A stretch of DNA of 64,000 nucleotides, from the NCBI GenBank assembly GCA_028866275.1, contig JAGWIK010000001.1:62001-126000 (forward strand), given 5' to 3'. Of this stretch, positions 51,705 to 60,659 are shown in pieces. The notes under the pieces are model-generated. The model worked only from the letters and a program-made list of their open reading frames with translations. It was not told where the DNA came from and made no database searches. Position numbers and translations under genes: made by a program. Within the stretch, counting starts at the first letter, position 1. The number at the start of each line of letters is the position of its first letter. The DNA is from Alphaproteobacteria bacterium. Its GTDB lineage: Bacteria > Pseudomonadota > Alphaproteobacteria > UBA9219.

Positions 51705-52931
51705 ATGAACGCCCCGAACCCTACCACAAAAATGCAATCGCTCAACGCCGTCCCCGCCAATGCCGCAACGCGGCGCGGCGCGCGCACCGGCGTATTGCAT
51801 ATGTGCGCCGATCTGGATTACGGCGATCCCGCGCGCGAAACGGTAACGCTGGCGGTGCTGACGCAACGTCTGGGCTGGCGCGCGCTGATCGCATCGGGCG
51901 GCGGCACCTTGGTGACCGAAGCCGAACGCGCCGCGGTCAAGCATGTGCGCATGCCGTTGGGCCGCCACGGCGTGGTGGCGAGCTGGCGCAACCGCGTTCA
52001 TCTGGAAACGCTGGTGCAGCGTGAACGGCCCGCGCTTATTCATGCCCACGGGGCCAACACGATTGAAATGGCTTGCCGCGTCGGGCGGTTGCACCAACTG
52101 CCTTTGGTCGTCGATATCACGCAACCCATTCCCGACACGCCCTATGCCCATCGGTTGATGACGCTGGTGGCGCAATCGTCATGCACCTTGCGCGTGCCGA
52201 CCGAAACAATGGCCAAGCATTTGACCGGCACGTTTCGTCTGAATCCGGCATTGATCGCGCGCGTCGCCCCCGGCATCGACTTGCAAAATTACAACATGGC
52301 TGCGATCAGCGCCGAACGGTTGCTGAATCTCAGCCGCTTGTGGCGCCTGCCCGAACAGGGGATCGTCGCGTTGATGCCGATGCCGTTGGAAAACGGCATG
52401 GGGCATCCGGTCTTTTTGCGGGCTCTGGCCGAACTGAAATCGGAAAATATCTATGCCATCATGATCGGCGGCGACCGCAACGATCGGGGGCGGCGCGCGG
52501 AAATCGAACAAAGCGTCACGCGTCTGGGCCTCGGCGGCAAGGTCATTATGCCGGAAACCTGTCCCGACTGGCCCGCGGCTTTCTGGCTGGCCAGCGTCGT
52601 GGTCGCGCCCAACACCGCGGTGCGGGGACAGACGATGGAAATACTCGGGGCGCAGGCTTTGGGGCGTCCGGTGATCGTCACGTCGGTCGGCGCCAACGAA
52701 GAAATGGTGGTCAAAGGCGAAACCGCCTGGGTCGTTCCGCCCGACAATGTCACCGCTTTGGCCAAGGCGTTGCGCGACGCCGCCCATATGTCGACCGACC
52801 AGCGCGTCAATCTGGCCGACAATACGCGCTATTTCGTCGAAGAAAATTTCCCGCAGGCCAACTGGTTCAACGGCATGATGGAAATCTATGAAAAATTGAT
52901 GTTCCCCGCGGCGCGGCGCACGGCGGCATAG
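51705..52931 (+). CDS. Glycosyltransferase, GT4-like
   Basis: This 408-residue GT-B enzyme has IHAHGANTIEM (about 112-122) in the N-terminal half and a donor site VRGQTMEILGAQALGRPVIV (about 305-324) with the E-x7-G-type pattern. The acceptor is unknown. The annotated start has no ribosome-binding site and lies very close to the divergent hydrolase; in-frame ATGs at 51732 and 51801 are possible alternatives. It is not in an operon with other sugar genes. Confidence 0.78.
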   Translation: MNAPNPTTKMQSLNAVPANAATRRGARTGVLHMCADLDYGDPARETVTLAVLTQRLGWRALIASGGGTLVTEAERAAVKHVRMPLGRHGVVASWRNRVHLETLVQRERPALIHAHGANTIEMACRVGRLHQLPLVVDITQPIPDTPYAHRLMTLVAQSSCTLRVPTETMAKHLTGTFRLNPALIARVAPGIDLQNYNMAAISAERLLNLSRLWRLPEQGIVALMPMPLENGMGHPVFLRALAELKSENIYAIMIGGDRNDRGRRAEIEQSVTRLGLGGKVIMPETCPDWPAAFWLASVVVAPNTAVRGQTMEILGAQALGRPVIVTSVGANEEMVVKGETAWVVPPDNVTALAKALRDAAHMSTDQRVNLADNTRYFVEENFPQANWFNGMMEIYEKLMFPAARRTAA

Positions 52932-52937
52932 GCGGCA

Positions 52938-53441
52938 TCACACCACCGCCGCGATCCCCATCAATTGCAATTTCAATTCGACCGCCGAATGCGGCGCGCG
53001 TTGTTTGATCAACGCATCGACGCGGTTTTGCAGGGTGGCAAAACATTTGCGGAATTTCCATTCGCGCGCGTCCGGCGTCGGCGCGGCCAGCGGATCGTCG
53101 ACCGGCCAATGCACGCGCACCGGGTCGCCCGGCCATTTGGGGCAATGGGCGCGCGCTTCTTCGGACAAGGTCACGATAACGTCGACCAGAATCGATTGCG
53201 GCGCGCGGAAAATTTCCTGCCAGCCTTTGGTGTGCAGCCCGTCGGTCGAAATGCCTTCGGCGCGCAGCATGGCAAGGGCTTGCGGTTCGATGGCGGGGCG
53301 CATGCTGTAACCCGCGCTGATGGCGGCGAAACGCGCGCCGCCTTTGTGGCGCAACAGGGCTTCGGCCAGAATGCCCCGCACGGCGTTGCCCGTCGACAGA
53401 AATAAAACAGTGGTGGGATGGGCGGCGGGGGCAGATGTCAT
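52938..53441 (-). CDS. ArsC/low-molecular-weight phosphatase-like protein, catalytic Cys replaced
   Basis: This 167-residue protein has the LMW-PTP/arsenate reductase fold. The P-loop normally C-x5-R reads S16-TGNAV-R22: the nucleophilic Cys is Ser, and the Ser after Arg is Gly. The catalytic Asp region is present (HWPVDDPLAAP). Normal activity is therefore unlikely; it could bind a phosphorylated ligand. No other ars genes are nearby. The start has a weak GGATATC site. Confidence 0.8.
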   Translation of the reverse strand: MTSAPAAHPTTVLFLSTGNAVRGILAEALLRHKGGARFAAISAGYSMRPAIEPQALAMLRAEGISTDGLHTKGWQEIFRAPQSILVDVIVTLSEEARAHCPKWPGDPVRVHWPVDDPLAAPTPDAREWKFRKCFATLQNRVDALIKQRAPHSAVELKLQLMGIAAVV

Positions 53442-53587
53442 GATATCCGGTTCATGCTTTCTTTACTTTTCCGCGAAAGGCGAATCACTGGCCCTACTGT
53501 AGGAGCCTGCGATTCCCGCGGTCAATGATTTGCCCTTCGTTTTTTGCCGCCGCAACCCGACATTCCGGCGGGCGTTGCAAGAAAGAC

Positions 53588-54064
53588 TCACTTCGTTTCG
53601 GAAAGCGTCTGACGATAGGCCCGCGCCGCGCCCCATCCCTGACGCATGGCCAGAAAACTTGCAACGGCGATGGCGGCCAATATCCACAGACCCCAACAGG
53701 CGTTGTTTCCGTTCCACAGCAGCCGCGGTTCGGCGGCGGCATCGATGGCGAAGATCGTGCCGCACGATGCGAAACTTATCCCGCCCAGAACGCATGTGGT
53801 ATAGGCCTTGCACATGCGGATAAAAACGGCGGTGTGTCGCGCGGTGGCGCGCAAATTGCCGGCGGCCAACACATCCTGCAGCGCCTGTTTTTTAAGGATG
53901 GGGTCGGCGGGGGATATCCAGGGTTGTTCGTCGCGATGGCGGATCCGCGCCCGGCGCCACGCCAGAAAAAGCGCGACGGCCAGAAACAGCACGGCGATCG
54001 ACAGGCCGATTACCCACGGCATTATGCCGTCGCCTGCCGCAGGAAGTATCTCGATAAATTCCAT
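53588..54064 (-). CDS. Membrane protein of unknown function
   Basis: This 158-residue protein has three helices (about 14-36, 85-106 and 120-142) and a cytoplasmic-looking loop rich in charge after the first (WRRARIRHRDEQPW). I recognise no family. It lies between the ArsC-like gene and thrS, and the 147-nt region at its 3' side (53442-53587) holds nothing I can name. GGGGA precedes the ATG. Confidence 0.65.
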   Translation of the reverse strand: MEFIEILPAAGDGIMPWVIGLSIAVLFLAVALFLAWRRARIRHRDEQPWISPADPILKKQALQDVLAAGNLRATARHTAVFIRMCKAYTTCVLGGISFASCGTIFAIDAAAEPRLLWNGNNACWGLWILAAIAVASFLAMRQGWGAARAYRQTLSETK

Positions 54065-54142
54065 GAATGCGTCCCCGATGGATCGCTATACCCTATGCCC
54101 ATTCAATTGAAAGAGGATTAATGCTTGAGTTGCGGACAGGAT

Positions 54143-56125
54143 ATGTTAAAAAACGCTATGCAACAGACACTTAACGATAAATCGGTTCCGGTTCGCCTCA
54201 CACTGCCTGACGGCGCCGTCAAGGAATTTTCCGGCCCCGTCACGGGCATGGATGTCGCCGCCTCCATCGGCGCGGGCCTTGCCAAGGCCGCGCTGGCCGT
54301 CAAGCTCGACGGTGAAATGCGCGACCTGATGCGCCCCATTGAATCGGACGCGCATATTGAAATCGTTACCCGCAAATCGCCGGAAGCGCTGGAATTGATC
54401 CGCCACGACACCGCGCATATTCTGGCCGAAGCGGTGCAGGAACTGTTCCCGGGCACGCAGGTGACGATAGGCCCCGTGATCGAAAACGGATTTTATTACG
54501 ATTTCGCGCGCGACACCCCGTTCAGCACGGCGGATTTCGAAAAGATCGAAGCGAAAATGCGCGACATCGTGGCGCGCGACACGCCGTTGGTGCGCGAAGT
54601 GTGGAATCGCGACGACGCGGTTAAATTTTTCGCGGCAAAAGGCGAAAAATATAAAGCCGAGATCATCCGCGATTTGCCCGCCGATCAAACCATTACGCTG
54701 TATGCGCAGGGCGAATGGAAAGATTTGTGCCGCGGGCCGCATCTGCCGTCGACCGGCAAGATCGGCACGGCGTTCAAATTGTTGAAACTGGCGGGCGCTT
54801 ACTGGCGCGGCGACAGCAACAACGCCATGTTGCAGCGTATTTACGGCACGGCGTGGCGCGACGACAAGGAATTGCAGGCGCATCTGACGATGCTGGAAGA
54901 AGCCGAAAAACGCGATCATCGCAAAATCGGCCGCGAACTCGACCTGTTCCATATGCAGGATGAATCGTCGGGCAGCGTGTTCTGGCATCCCAAGGGCTGG
55001 ACATTGTTTCGTTTGCTGGAAAATTACGTCCGCCGCCGCATCCATGATGCGGGCTATGTCGAAGTCAACACGCCGTTGCTTTACGACAGCTCGCTGTTCA
55101 AGGCGTCGGGCCATTGGGACATGTATGGCGACAACATGTTCAAGGTTCCGGTCAAAGCCGGCGACGACGAAAAAGACGTGCGGTTTCTGGGGCTGAAGCC
55201 GATGAATTGCCCCGCGCATGTGCAAATTTTCAAGCAGGGCATCAAATCCTACCGCGACCTGCCGCTGCGCATGGCCGAATTCGGCACCTGCATGCGCAAC
55301 GAAGCGCATGGCGCGCTGCACGGCATCATGCGCGTGCGCCAGATGGTGCAGGACGACGCGCATATTTTCTGTACCGAGGATCAGATTCAGGCGGAAAGCC
55401 TGGCTTTCTGCACCTTGCTGCAATCGGTTTATGCCGAACTGGGTTTTTCGGTCGCGCGCGTGCGTCTGGCCGACCGGCCCGATATACGCACGGGTTCCGA
55501 CGAGGTTTGGGACAAGGCCGAAGCCGCGTTGCACAGCGCGTTGAAAGCCGCCGGTCTGGACTATGACATCAACAAGGGCGACGGCGCGTTCTACGGGCCG
55601 AAGATCGAATTCTATATGAAGGACGCTATCGGCCGCGAATGGCAATGCGGCACGTTACAGGTCGATTTCAATCTGCCCGAACGTCTGGGCGCGGAATATG
55701 TCGGCGAAGACGGGCAGAAACACCGGCCCGTCATGCTGCATCGCGCCGTGCTGGGGTCGCTGCACCGCTTTCTCGGCATATTGATCGAACATTATGTCGG
55801 CAAATTTCCGTTGTGGCTGGCACCGGTGCAGGCTGTCGTCTGCACCATTACCAACGATGCCGAAGGCTACGCGCAGGAGGTTTACGCCGCGCTGGACAAA
55901 GCTGGCATCCGCGCGCAAATCGACGTGCGGCCGGAAAAGATCAACGCGAAAATCCGCGACCACAGTTTGCAAAAAGTGCCGTTGATTTTGGTGGTCGGGC
56001 GCAAGGAAGCGGAAGGCAAAACCGTGGCGTTGCGCCGTCTGGGCGGCGAAGCGCAGGAAATGATGACGCTGGCCGACGCGGTGGCTCTGCTGGTTGCCGA
56101 AGCAAACCCGCCGGATCTGCGATAA
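54143..56125 (+). CDS. thrS: Threonine--tRNA ligase
   Basis: This 660-residue class II synthetase has an N-terminal TGS domain (about 10-75), the editing domain with [17 protein letters not shown] and a catalytic domain with NCPAHVQIF (zinc Cys), [20 protein letters not shown] and DDAHIF, and motif 3 [19 protein letters not shown]. The anticodon-binding domain ends the protein. I start at the ATG at 54143; GGACAGG lies just upstream. A TTG 18 nt earlier and an ATG at 54158 are alternatives. Confidence 0.95.
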   Translation: MLKNAMQQTLNDKSVPVRLTLPDGAVKEFSGPVTGMDVAASIGAGLAKAALAVKLDGEMRDLMRPIESDAHIEIVTRKSPEALELIRHDTAHILAEAVQELFPGTQVTIGPVIENGFYYDFARDTPFSTADFEKIEAKMRDIVARDTPLVREVWNRDDAVKFFAAKGEKYKAEIIRDLPADQTITLYAQGEWKDLCRGPHLPSTGKIGTAFKLLKLAGAYWRGDSNNAMLQRIYGTAWRDDKELQAHLTMLEEAEKRDHRKIGRELDLFHMQDESSGSVFWHPKGWTLFRLLENYVRRRIHDAGYVEVNTPLLYDSSLFKASGHWDMYGDNMFKVPVKAGDDEKDVRFLGLKPMNCPAHVQIFKQGIKSYRDLPLRMAEFGTCMRNEAHGALHGIMRVRQMVQDDAHIFCTEDQIQAESLAFCTLLQSVYAELGFSVARVRLADRPDIRTGSDEVWDKAEAALHSALKAAGLDYDINKGDGAFYGPKIEFYMKDAIGREWQCGTLQVDFNLPERLGAEYVGEDGQKHRPVMLHRAVLGSLHRFLGILIEHYVGKFPLWLAPVQAVVCTITNDAEGYAQEVYAALDKAGIRAQIDVRPEKINAKIRDHSLQKVPLILVVGRKEAEGKTVALRRLGGEAQEMMTLADAVALLVAEANPPDLR

Positions 56126-56205
56126 ACAGTGCATTTGGAGCTCCGTCACCCGCAACGTCGAAGGCGGGAGGCGCGCTGCCGGACGAGGCATATAGACAGA
56201 TAGAC

Positions 56206-56247
56206 TTGACAGTTTAACTGTTAATATGACATAATGCGCTTATGTCA
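56206..56247 (+). promoter_or_regulatory. marR promoter with two inverted repeats; leaderless start likely
   Basis: TTGACA (56206-56211) and CATAAT (56230-56235) are 18 nt apart. ACAGTT-T-AACTGT (56209-56221) is a perfect 13-bp palindrome at the -35/spacer. TGACATAA-TGCGC-TTATGTCA (56227-56247) is a perfect inverted repeat over the -10 and the ATG at 56242. Seven nt after the -10 falls on the ATG itself, so the mRNA may lack a leader; no Shine-Dalgarno is present. Confidence 0.65.
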
Positions 56248-56679
56248 TCATCCAAACCCATCGAACCGGCCATCGCCGAACTGACGCTTGCCTTGGGGTC
56301 GCTCATCAGGCGCGTTCGGGCGGCAGCGCCTTCGGAACTTAGCGATCTGTCGTGGACGCAGAAATCCGTCATCGTTCGCCTTGATAAAGACGGCCCCGCA
56401 ACCGCCGCAGACCTTGCCCGCGCTGAGGGCGTGAAGGCGCAATCCATGGGAACCTCCATCGCGGTGCTTGAGAAAATGGGGTTGGTCGCGCGCAAGCCGC
56501 ATCCTACCGATGGCCGCCAGATGAACATCGTTCTGACCGCCAAAGGCAAAACCATGCGTAAGAATACGCGAGAAGCCAAACATACATGGCTGACGCAGGC
56601 GATAGAAAAACTCGACAAGAAAGAGCAGGAAAAACTGTTCGCGGCGGGCGAGATCATCAAAAAACTCGTCGATTTATGA
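56242..56679 (+). CDS. MarR family transcriptional regulator
   Basis: This 145-residue winged-helix protein has the MarR pattern: LTLALGSLIRRVRAAAP, then VIVRLDKDGPATAADLARAEGVKAQSMGTSIAVLEKMGLVARKPHPTDGR across about 50-98 with the recognition helix and wing. It should bind the inverted repeats at its own promoter. The stop overlaps the MFS gene by 4 nt. It leads a four-gene plus-strand cassette whose base composition looks less GC-biased than its surroundings. Confidence 0.92.
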   Translation: MSSSKPIEPAIAELTLALGSLIRRVRAAAPSELSDLSWTQKSVIVRLDKDGPATAADLARAEGVKAQSMGTSIAVLEKMGLVARKPHPTDGRQMNIVLTAKGKTMRKNTREAKHTWLTQAIEKLDKKEQEKLFAAGEIIKKLVDL

Positions 56680-57935
56680 AAACCTCTTTTTCCCATGCGT
56701 GGCGCGCATTAAAGAACCGGAATTTCCGGCTCTTTTTTATAGGGCAAGGCATTTCGGTCATCGGTACATGGATGACGCGCATGGCGACCGGCTGGCTGGT
56801 TTATCGGCTGACCGGCTCTGCGCTTCTTCTCGGCATCGTTGGTTTTGCAAGCCAGATCGTTCCCTTTCTTTTGCAACCTTTGGCCGGGGCCTGGGTCGAA
56901 AGGATAAATCGGCGGAAACTTTTAATCTGGACGCAGATAGCAGCCGCCATCCAGTCTCTGACACTTGCAGCCCTTACACTCGGTCACATCATCACGATTT
57001 GGGAAGTTATCGTACTCAGCGCCCTGCAAGGACTGGTCAATGCGTTCGACGCGCCGGGACGCCATTCATTTTTTGTCCAGATGATTGAGGATCGAGGCGA
57101 TCTCGGAAACGCCATTGCCTTGAACTCGACAATGGTCAATGGCGCGCGGTTACTGGGGCCTGCGCTTGCCGGCGTCACAATCGGGCTCGTCGGCGAAGGC
57201 GGATGTTTTCTGATCGACGGCATCAGCTATCTGGCGGTCATCGCCTCGCTTCTCATGATGAGGATTAAACGGATAGAGGCGGTGCATACGGCGGATAACC
57301 TGCTCCGGCAAATGCGCGAAGGCTGGGATTATGTCCGCGGTTTTTCTCCCATCAGAACCATCCTCGTGCTTTTCTCAATCGTCTCGCTGATGGGGTATCC
57401 TTATATGGTTTTGCTGCCCATTTTCGCGGGTCAGGTCTTCCATGGAGGCCCTTATGCGCTGGGCTGGCTTACGGCGGCTTCGGGGCTGGGGGCGTTAATT
57501 TCCGCGCTTTCTCTCGCGTTCCGAAAATCGGTCGTCGGCTTGATGCGCGTGATACGGATGAGTTCAGCCATGCTTGGCCTCGCGTTAATCCTGTTCGGAT
57601 TCTCGCATCAATTTATTCTGTCTCTTTTGCTCATGGGGTTTGCGGGCTTCGGCATGATGCAGGTTGCCTCCGCCAGCAATACGGTCATGCAAACCCTTGT
57701 GCCGGAGGATAAGCGCGCCCGCGTCATCAGCTATTACGCCATGGCGTATTTTGGTTCGGCCCCGATCGGCAGCCTGTTGGCAGGTGCTTTGGCCCAGAAA
57801 ATCGGGGCCTCCGCCACGGTCATCATCACCGGGGCTTTCTGTTTTCTGGGGTCGGTCTGGTTTGCGCGGCAAATGCCGAAAGTCAGGGCCGTCATGCGTC
57901 CGATCTATCAGAATATGGGGCTTCTGCCCGAATAA
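56676..57935 (+). CDS. MFS exporter (EntS-like, MFS_3)
   Basis: This 419-residue exporter has 10-12 helices. Signatures are FRLFFIGQGISVIGTWMTRMA in helix 1, AWVERINRRKLLIWTQ in loop 2-3 and SASNTVMQTLVPEDKRARVIS in the second half, all of the enterobactin-exporter-like MFS group. Members pump siderophores or small toxic molecules. With marR upstream in a 4-nt overlap, an inducible efflux role is likely. The ATG at 56676 is used. Confidence 0.88.
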   Translation: MKTSFSHAWRALKNRNFRLFFIGQGISVIGTWMTRMATGWLVYRLTGSALLLGIVGFASQIVPFLLQPLAGAWVERINRRKLLIWTQIAAAIQSLTLAALTLGHIITIWEVIVLSALQGLVNAFDAPGRHSFFVQMIEDRGDLGNAIALNSTMVNGARLLGPALAGVTIGLVGEGGCFLIDGISYLAVIASLLMMRIKRIEAVHTADNLLRQMREGWDYVRGFSPIRTILVLFSIVSLMGYPYMVLLPIFAGQVFHGGPYALGWLTAASGLGALISALSLAFRKSVVGLMRVIRMSSAMLGLALILFGFSHQFILSLLLMGFAGFGMMQVASASNTVMQTLVPEDKRARVISYYAMAYFGSAPIGSLLAGALAQKIGASATVIITGAFCFLGSVWFARQMPKVRAVMRPIYQNMGLLPE

Positions 57936-57955
57936 CTGGAACAGGGAGAAAAGAC

Positions 57956-58522
57956 ATGAAACTTGAACCGTCCAAAACAGCCATCCTGACGCTTGACCTG
58001 CAACAGGGGATATTGGCGATGGCCAGCGGCTACGAAAGCGTTATCCCCAACGCATCGAAGATTGTGAGTTTTGCCCGCAAGAAAAACTACCAGATTATTC
58101 ATGTGGGGCTTGGCTTCTCCGAAGGTCATCCGGAAGTTCCCGATTTGGATTCGCCTTTTCTGAAGGCAAAACAAAATAATCTTTTCGTCAAAGGAAGTCC
58201 GTCGGCGGAATTTCACGGCGCGATTATTCAGCCCAACGATTTGGTTATCTACAAACAACGCATAAGCGCCTTTTCCGAAAATCATCTGAACTTAACCCTG
58301 CGCGCGCGCGGCATCGAAAATCTGGTTCTCTTTGGCGTTGCCACCAGCGGTATCGTCTTGGCGACCGTTACCAGAGCGTTCGATCTGGATTTCAGGCTCA
58401 CCGTCATTCACGACGCCTGTTTCGATGCGGATGCAGAAGTGCATCGTGTGTTAACCGAAAAAGTGTTCACGAAACGCGGAACGGTTACCGCAACGGACAC
58501 TTTTATCTCTGAAAACGAATAA
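57956..58522 (+). CDS. Isochorismatase-family protein without the catalytic Cys
   Basis: This 188-residue cysteine-hydrolase fold protein has Asp14 in TLDLQQG and Lys100 in IYKQRISAF at catalytic positions. The expected Cys in the GVAT-x-x-C motif is Ile133 (GVATSGIVLAT). Such variants occur in one branch of the family; true activity is uncertain. It could bind or modify a small carbonyl or amide compound. It lies 20 nt after the exporter, so it may act on the same compound. Confidence 0.85.
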   Translation: MKLEPSKTAILTLDLQQGILAMASGYESVIPNASKIVSFARKKNYQIIHVGLGFSEGHPEVPDLDSPFLKAKQNNLFVKGSPSAEFHGAIIQPNDLVIYKQRISAFSENHLNLTLRARGIENLVLFGVATSGIVLATVTRAFDLDFRLTVIHDACFDADAEVHRVLTEKVFTKRGTVTATDTFISENE

Positions 58523-58538
58523 CCAAGGGAGGTTCGGC

Positions 58539-58865
58539 ATGAACTGGACAGACTGCATTGCTTATTTCTTTGGCGGTATCTTTTTCGCCAATGCCATTCC
58601 GCATATGGTCAGCGGCATGATGGGGCGCGCTTTTCAAAGCCCCTTTGCCAAGCCGTCCGGGGAAGGGCTGTCGTCATCTACCGTTAATGTTCTCTGGGGT
58701 TTCTTTAACATGGGGCTGGCGTATCTTCTTGTTTTGCATGTCGGGACTTTCGACCTGCATTCCGCCCCGGATGTTTTCGCGATGGGAACCGGGGCTTTCC
58801 TGATTGCCCTTTTCAGCGCGCGGCATTTTGGAAAATTTAACGGCGGCAATTCTCTTCAAGCCTAG
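58539..58865 (+). CDS. Small membrane protein
   Basis: This 108-residue protein has three helices: CIAYFFGGIFFANAIPHMVSG, STVNVLWGFFNMGLAYLLVL and FAMGTGAFLIALFSARHF. I do not recognise a named family; the pattern is DoxX-like only in size. GGGAGG precedes the ATG by 6 nt. It is the last gene of the marR cassette. Its stop codon is part of a short repeat (58863-58877). Confidence 0.75.
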   Translation: MNWTDCIAYFFGGIFFANAIPHMVSGMMGRAFQSPFAKPSGEGLSSSTVNVLWGFFNMGLAYLLVLHVGTFDLHSAPDVFAMGTGAFLIALFSARHFGKFNGGNSLQA

Positions 58866-58877
58866 GGTCAGGACCTA
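58863..58877 (-). repeat. Short repeat TAGGTCCTGACCCTA, copy A
   Basis: Read on minus, this 15-mer differs by one base from TAGGTTCTGACCCTA at 60703-60717 on plus. Both copies are intergenic and 1.8 kb apart in opposite orientation. The copy here covers the stop codon of the last marR-cassette gene. Confidence 0.55.
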
Positions 58878-58881
58878 TTTA

Positions 58882-59730
58882 TCATTCGGCGAGCCATTTA
58901 ATCGTCGTGCCTGCATATGTTGTTTTCATCGCCGCATGCAGGGCGGGAAACAGGGCGGATAATTGTTCGTCGAGTTTCCATGGCGGGTTGATGATGATCA
59001 ATCCGCTGCCGTTCAGCCGGTCGGCGCGGGTTTCGGGTTCGTAAATAAATTCGGCGCACAAAATCTTGCCGATGCCGGTTTTTGCCAGCGCCTCGTGAAA
59101 TTTCCATAAAGCCGGCCGGTCTTTGACCGGATACCACACCATATAAATGCCGGTCGGCCATTTTCGATGCGCCGCGGCGACGCGTTCGACCAGCGTGTCG
59201 AATTCGTCCGGTTGTTCAAAAGGCGGGTCGACCAGAATCAGCCCGCGTTTTTCCGGCGGCGGCAGAAACGCGCCCAGCGCTTCGTACCCGTCGCGGCGAT
59301 GAATGCGGAAACGCGGGTCGGCGGGGCTGTTGAGGCGCAAGGCTTCGGCATCTTCGGGATGCAGTTCGCAGACCTCCAGCCTGTCTTGCGGGCGCAGCAT
59401 ATGAAAGGCGATCAGCGGCGAACCCGGATAGGTGCGAAAACCCCCGGCGCGCGCGCCGTCCCATGCGGGGTTAACCTTGCGCAGCACGGCGGTATAATCC
59501 GCCAGCGCAGGCAGGGGGGCGGCATTCAGCAGGCTTTTGATTCCGGCATCAGCCTCGCCGGTTTTGGCGGCGCGCGGGTCCGCGAGGTCGTAAAGCCCGA
59601 CGCCGCCATGGGTGTCGATAACGGCAAAGCCTTTGTCCTTGGCGCGCAAATGGGCCAAAATAAGGGTCAGGGCCGCGTGTTTGACGATGTCGCAGCGGTT
59701 GCCGGCGTGGAAGATATGGCGGTAATTCAT
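58882..59730 (-). CDS. rlmJ: 23S rRNA (adenine(2030)-N(6))-methyltransferase
   Basis: This 282-residue enzyme methylates A2030 in 23S rRNA with S-adenosylmethionine. The family start MNYRHIFHAGNRCDIVKHAAL is clear; DTHGGVGLYDL is the SAM motif and VDPPFEQPDEF the catalytic DPPF. It appears complete. The upstream 92 nt hold a TATAAT on the plus strand (59759-59764) for the opposite gene. Confidence 0.94.
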   Translation of the reverse strand: MNYRHIFHAGNRCDIVKHAALTLILAHLRAKDKGFAVIDTHGGVGLYDLADPRAAKTGEADAGIKSLLNAAPLPALADYTAVLRKVNPAWDGARAGGFRTYPGSPLIAFHMLRPQDRLEVCELHPEDAEALRLNSPADPRFRIHRRDGYEALGAFLPPPEKRGLILVDPPFEQPDEFDTLVERVAAAHRKWPTGIYMVWYPVKDRPALWKFHEALAKTGIGKILCAEFIYEPETRADRLNGSGLIIINPPWKLDEQLSALFPALHAAMKTTYAGTTIKWLAE

Positions 59731-59758
59731 GGAGGCTGGAGGCTGAAGTTGAGTGTGT

Positions 59759-59764
59759 TATAAT
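59759..59764 (+). promoter_or_regulatory. Candidate -10 box upstream of the His-rich protein gene
   Basis: A perfect TATAAT lies 58 nt before the start codon at 59823. I found no good -35 at the right distance. The nearby words GGAGGCTGGAGGCTG and AACCTCCAACCCCC are similar to the pyrimidine-rich leader at 84-155. Confidence 0.4.
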
Positions 59765-59822
59765 GCGGAATCATTTATAAAACGAATCATTCGCCTTTAT
59801 AACCTCCAACCCCCGTTTTGAA

Positions 59823-60659
59823 ATGCGCAAATATCTTTTCCTTGCCTCCGCCGCCTGTCTGGCCCTTGCCGTCGGCGCGACCTCTGCCGAGGCTGCGGCG
59901 TCCTGCGCCCCGCACCGCGTGACGCATCACCATTATCATCACGTTTATCACCACCACATCCGCCATTATGGCCATCGTCACGTTGGGGCAGGCAGCGACA
60001 TTATTCGCGTCGCGCAACGCGAATTGGCCGATCTTGGCTATTACGGCGGCAAGATCGACGGCATCATGGGGCCGCAAACGCGGGAAGCCATCAAGAATTT
60101 CCAACGCGCCAACGGGCTGGTGGTTGACGGCGTTGTCGGGCCGAAAACCCGCGCCGCGCTGGCCGCGGCCGATACGGCGTCGGTCGCGCCACCGGCCGCG
60201 ACGCCCGCGGTTTATGGCGACGCGACGGTTAACCCTGCTTTCGCGCCCGACCTGAATGGCGGGACGAAAACGCTGACCAGCCGTTTTGCCCAGGTTGTCG
60301 TCACCGAAACCGGTTCGGGTGCGGACAAACGCTATACCGTGACATTGAACGGGCAGACGGTGTTGACCGCCGACGGGCAACCGTCGGTCATCGGCATGTC
60401 GCAAACTTTCAGCCTTGACGACGAAGACGCTATTATCTTCACCAGCTATAGCCCCAGCGATACCGGATGCATGTACCGCACCCATGTGTTGGTGATGGCC
60501 AGCGCGGGCAGCAAGATTCTGGAAGCCGGTAACTGCACGCATGATTATACCGCGCGCGTCGATAACAACTCGCTGTATATCACCTTCCCCGAACATGACG
60601 ATGCGCGGGCGGTCGGCGCGGTGTGGCGTCTGGAAGGAATGAATTTGAACCGGCTGTGA
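59823..60659 (+). CDS. His-rich secreted protein with peptidoglycan-binding domain
   Basis: This 278-residue protein has a signal peptide (cleavage near AEAAA), then about 12 histidines within residues 31-53, and a PG_binding_1 domain (about 58-113) with LGYYGGKIDGIMGPQTREAI and VVGPKTRAAL. The C-terminal 150 residues are unassigned and contain two Cys (SPSDTGCMYRTHV and EAGNCTHDY) that could form a disulfide. Metal binding by the His-rich part is inference. It converges on the GH17-GT2 gene across a 295-nt structured region. Confidence 0.82.
   Translation: MRKYLFLASAACLALAVGATSAEAAASCAPHRVTHHHYHHVYHHHIRHYGHRHVGAGSDIIRVAQRELADLGYYGGKIDGIMGPQTREAIKNFQRANGLVVDGVVGPKTRAALAAADTASVAPPAATPAVYGDATVNPAFAPDLNGGTKTLTSRFAQVVVTETGSGADKRYTVTLNGQTVLTADGQPSVIGMSQTFSLDDEDAIIFTSYSPSDTGCMYRTHVLVMASAGSKILEAGNCTHDYTARVDNNSLYITFPEHDDARAVGAVWRLEGMNLNRL

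Noticed and set aside
50955..52175. Fusion of the hydrolase with a 160-residue N-terminal extension
   Set aside because: The extension is antisense to the neighbouring glycosyltransferase; a normal start exists at 51686.
54146..55645. 499-residue minus-strand open frame
   Set aside because: It is antisense to thrS, which has all class II motifs.
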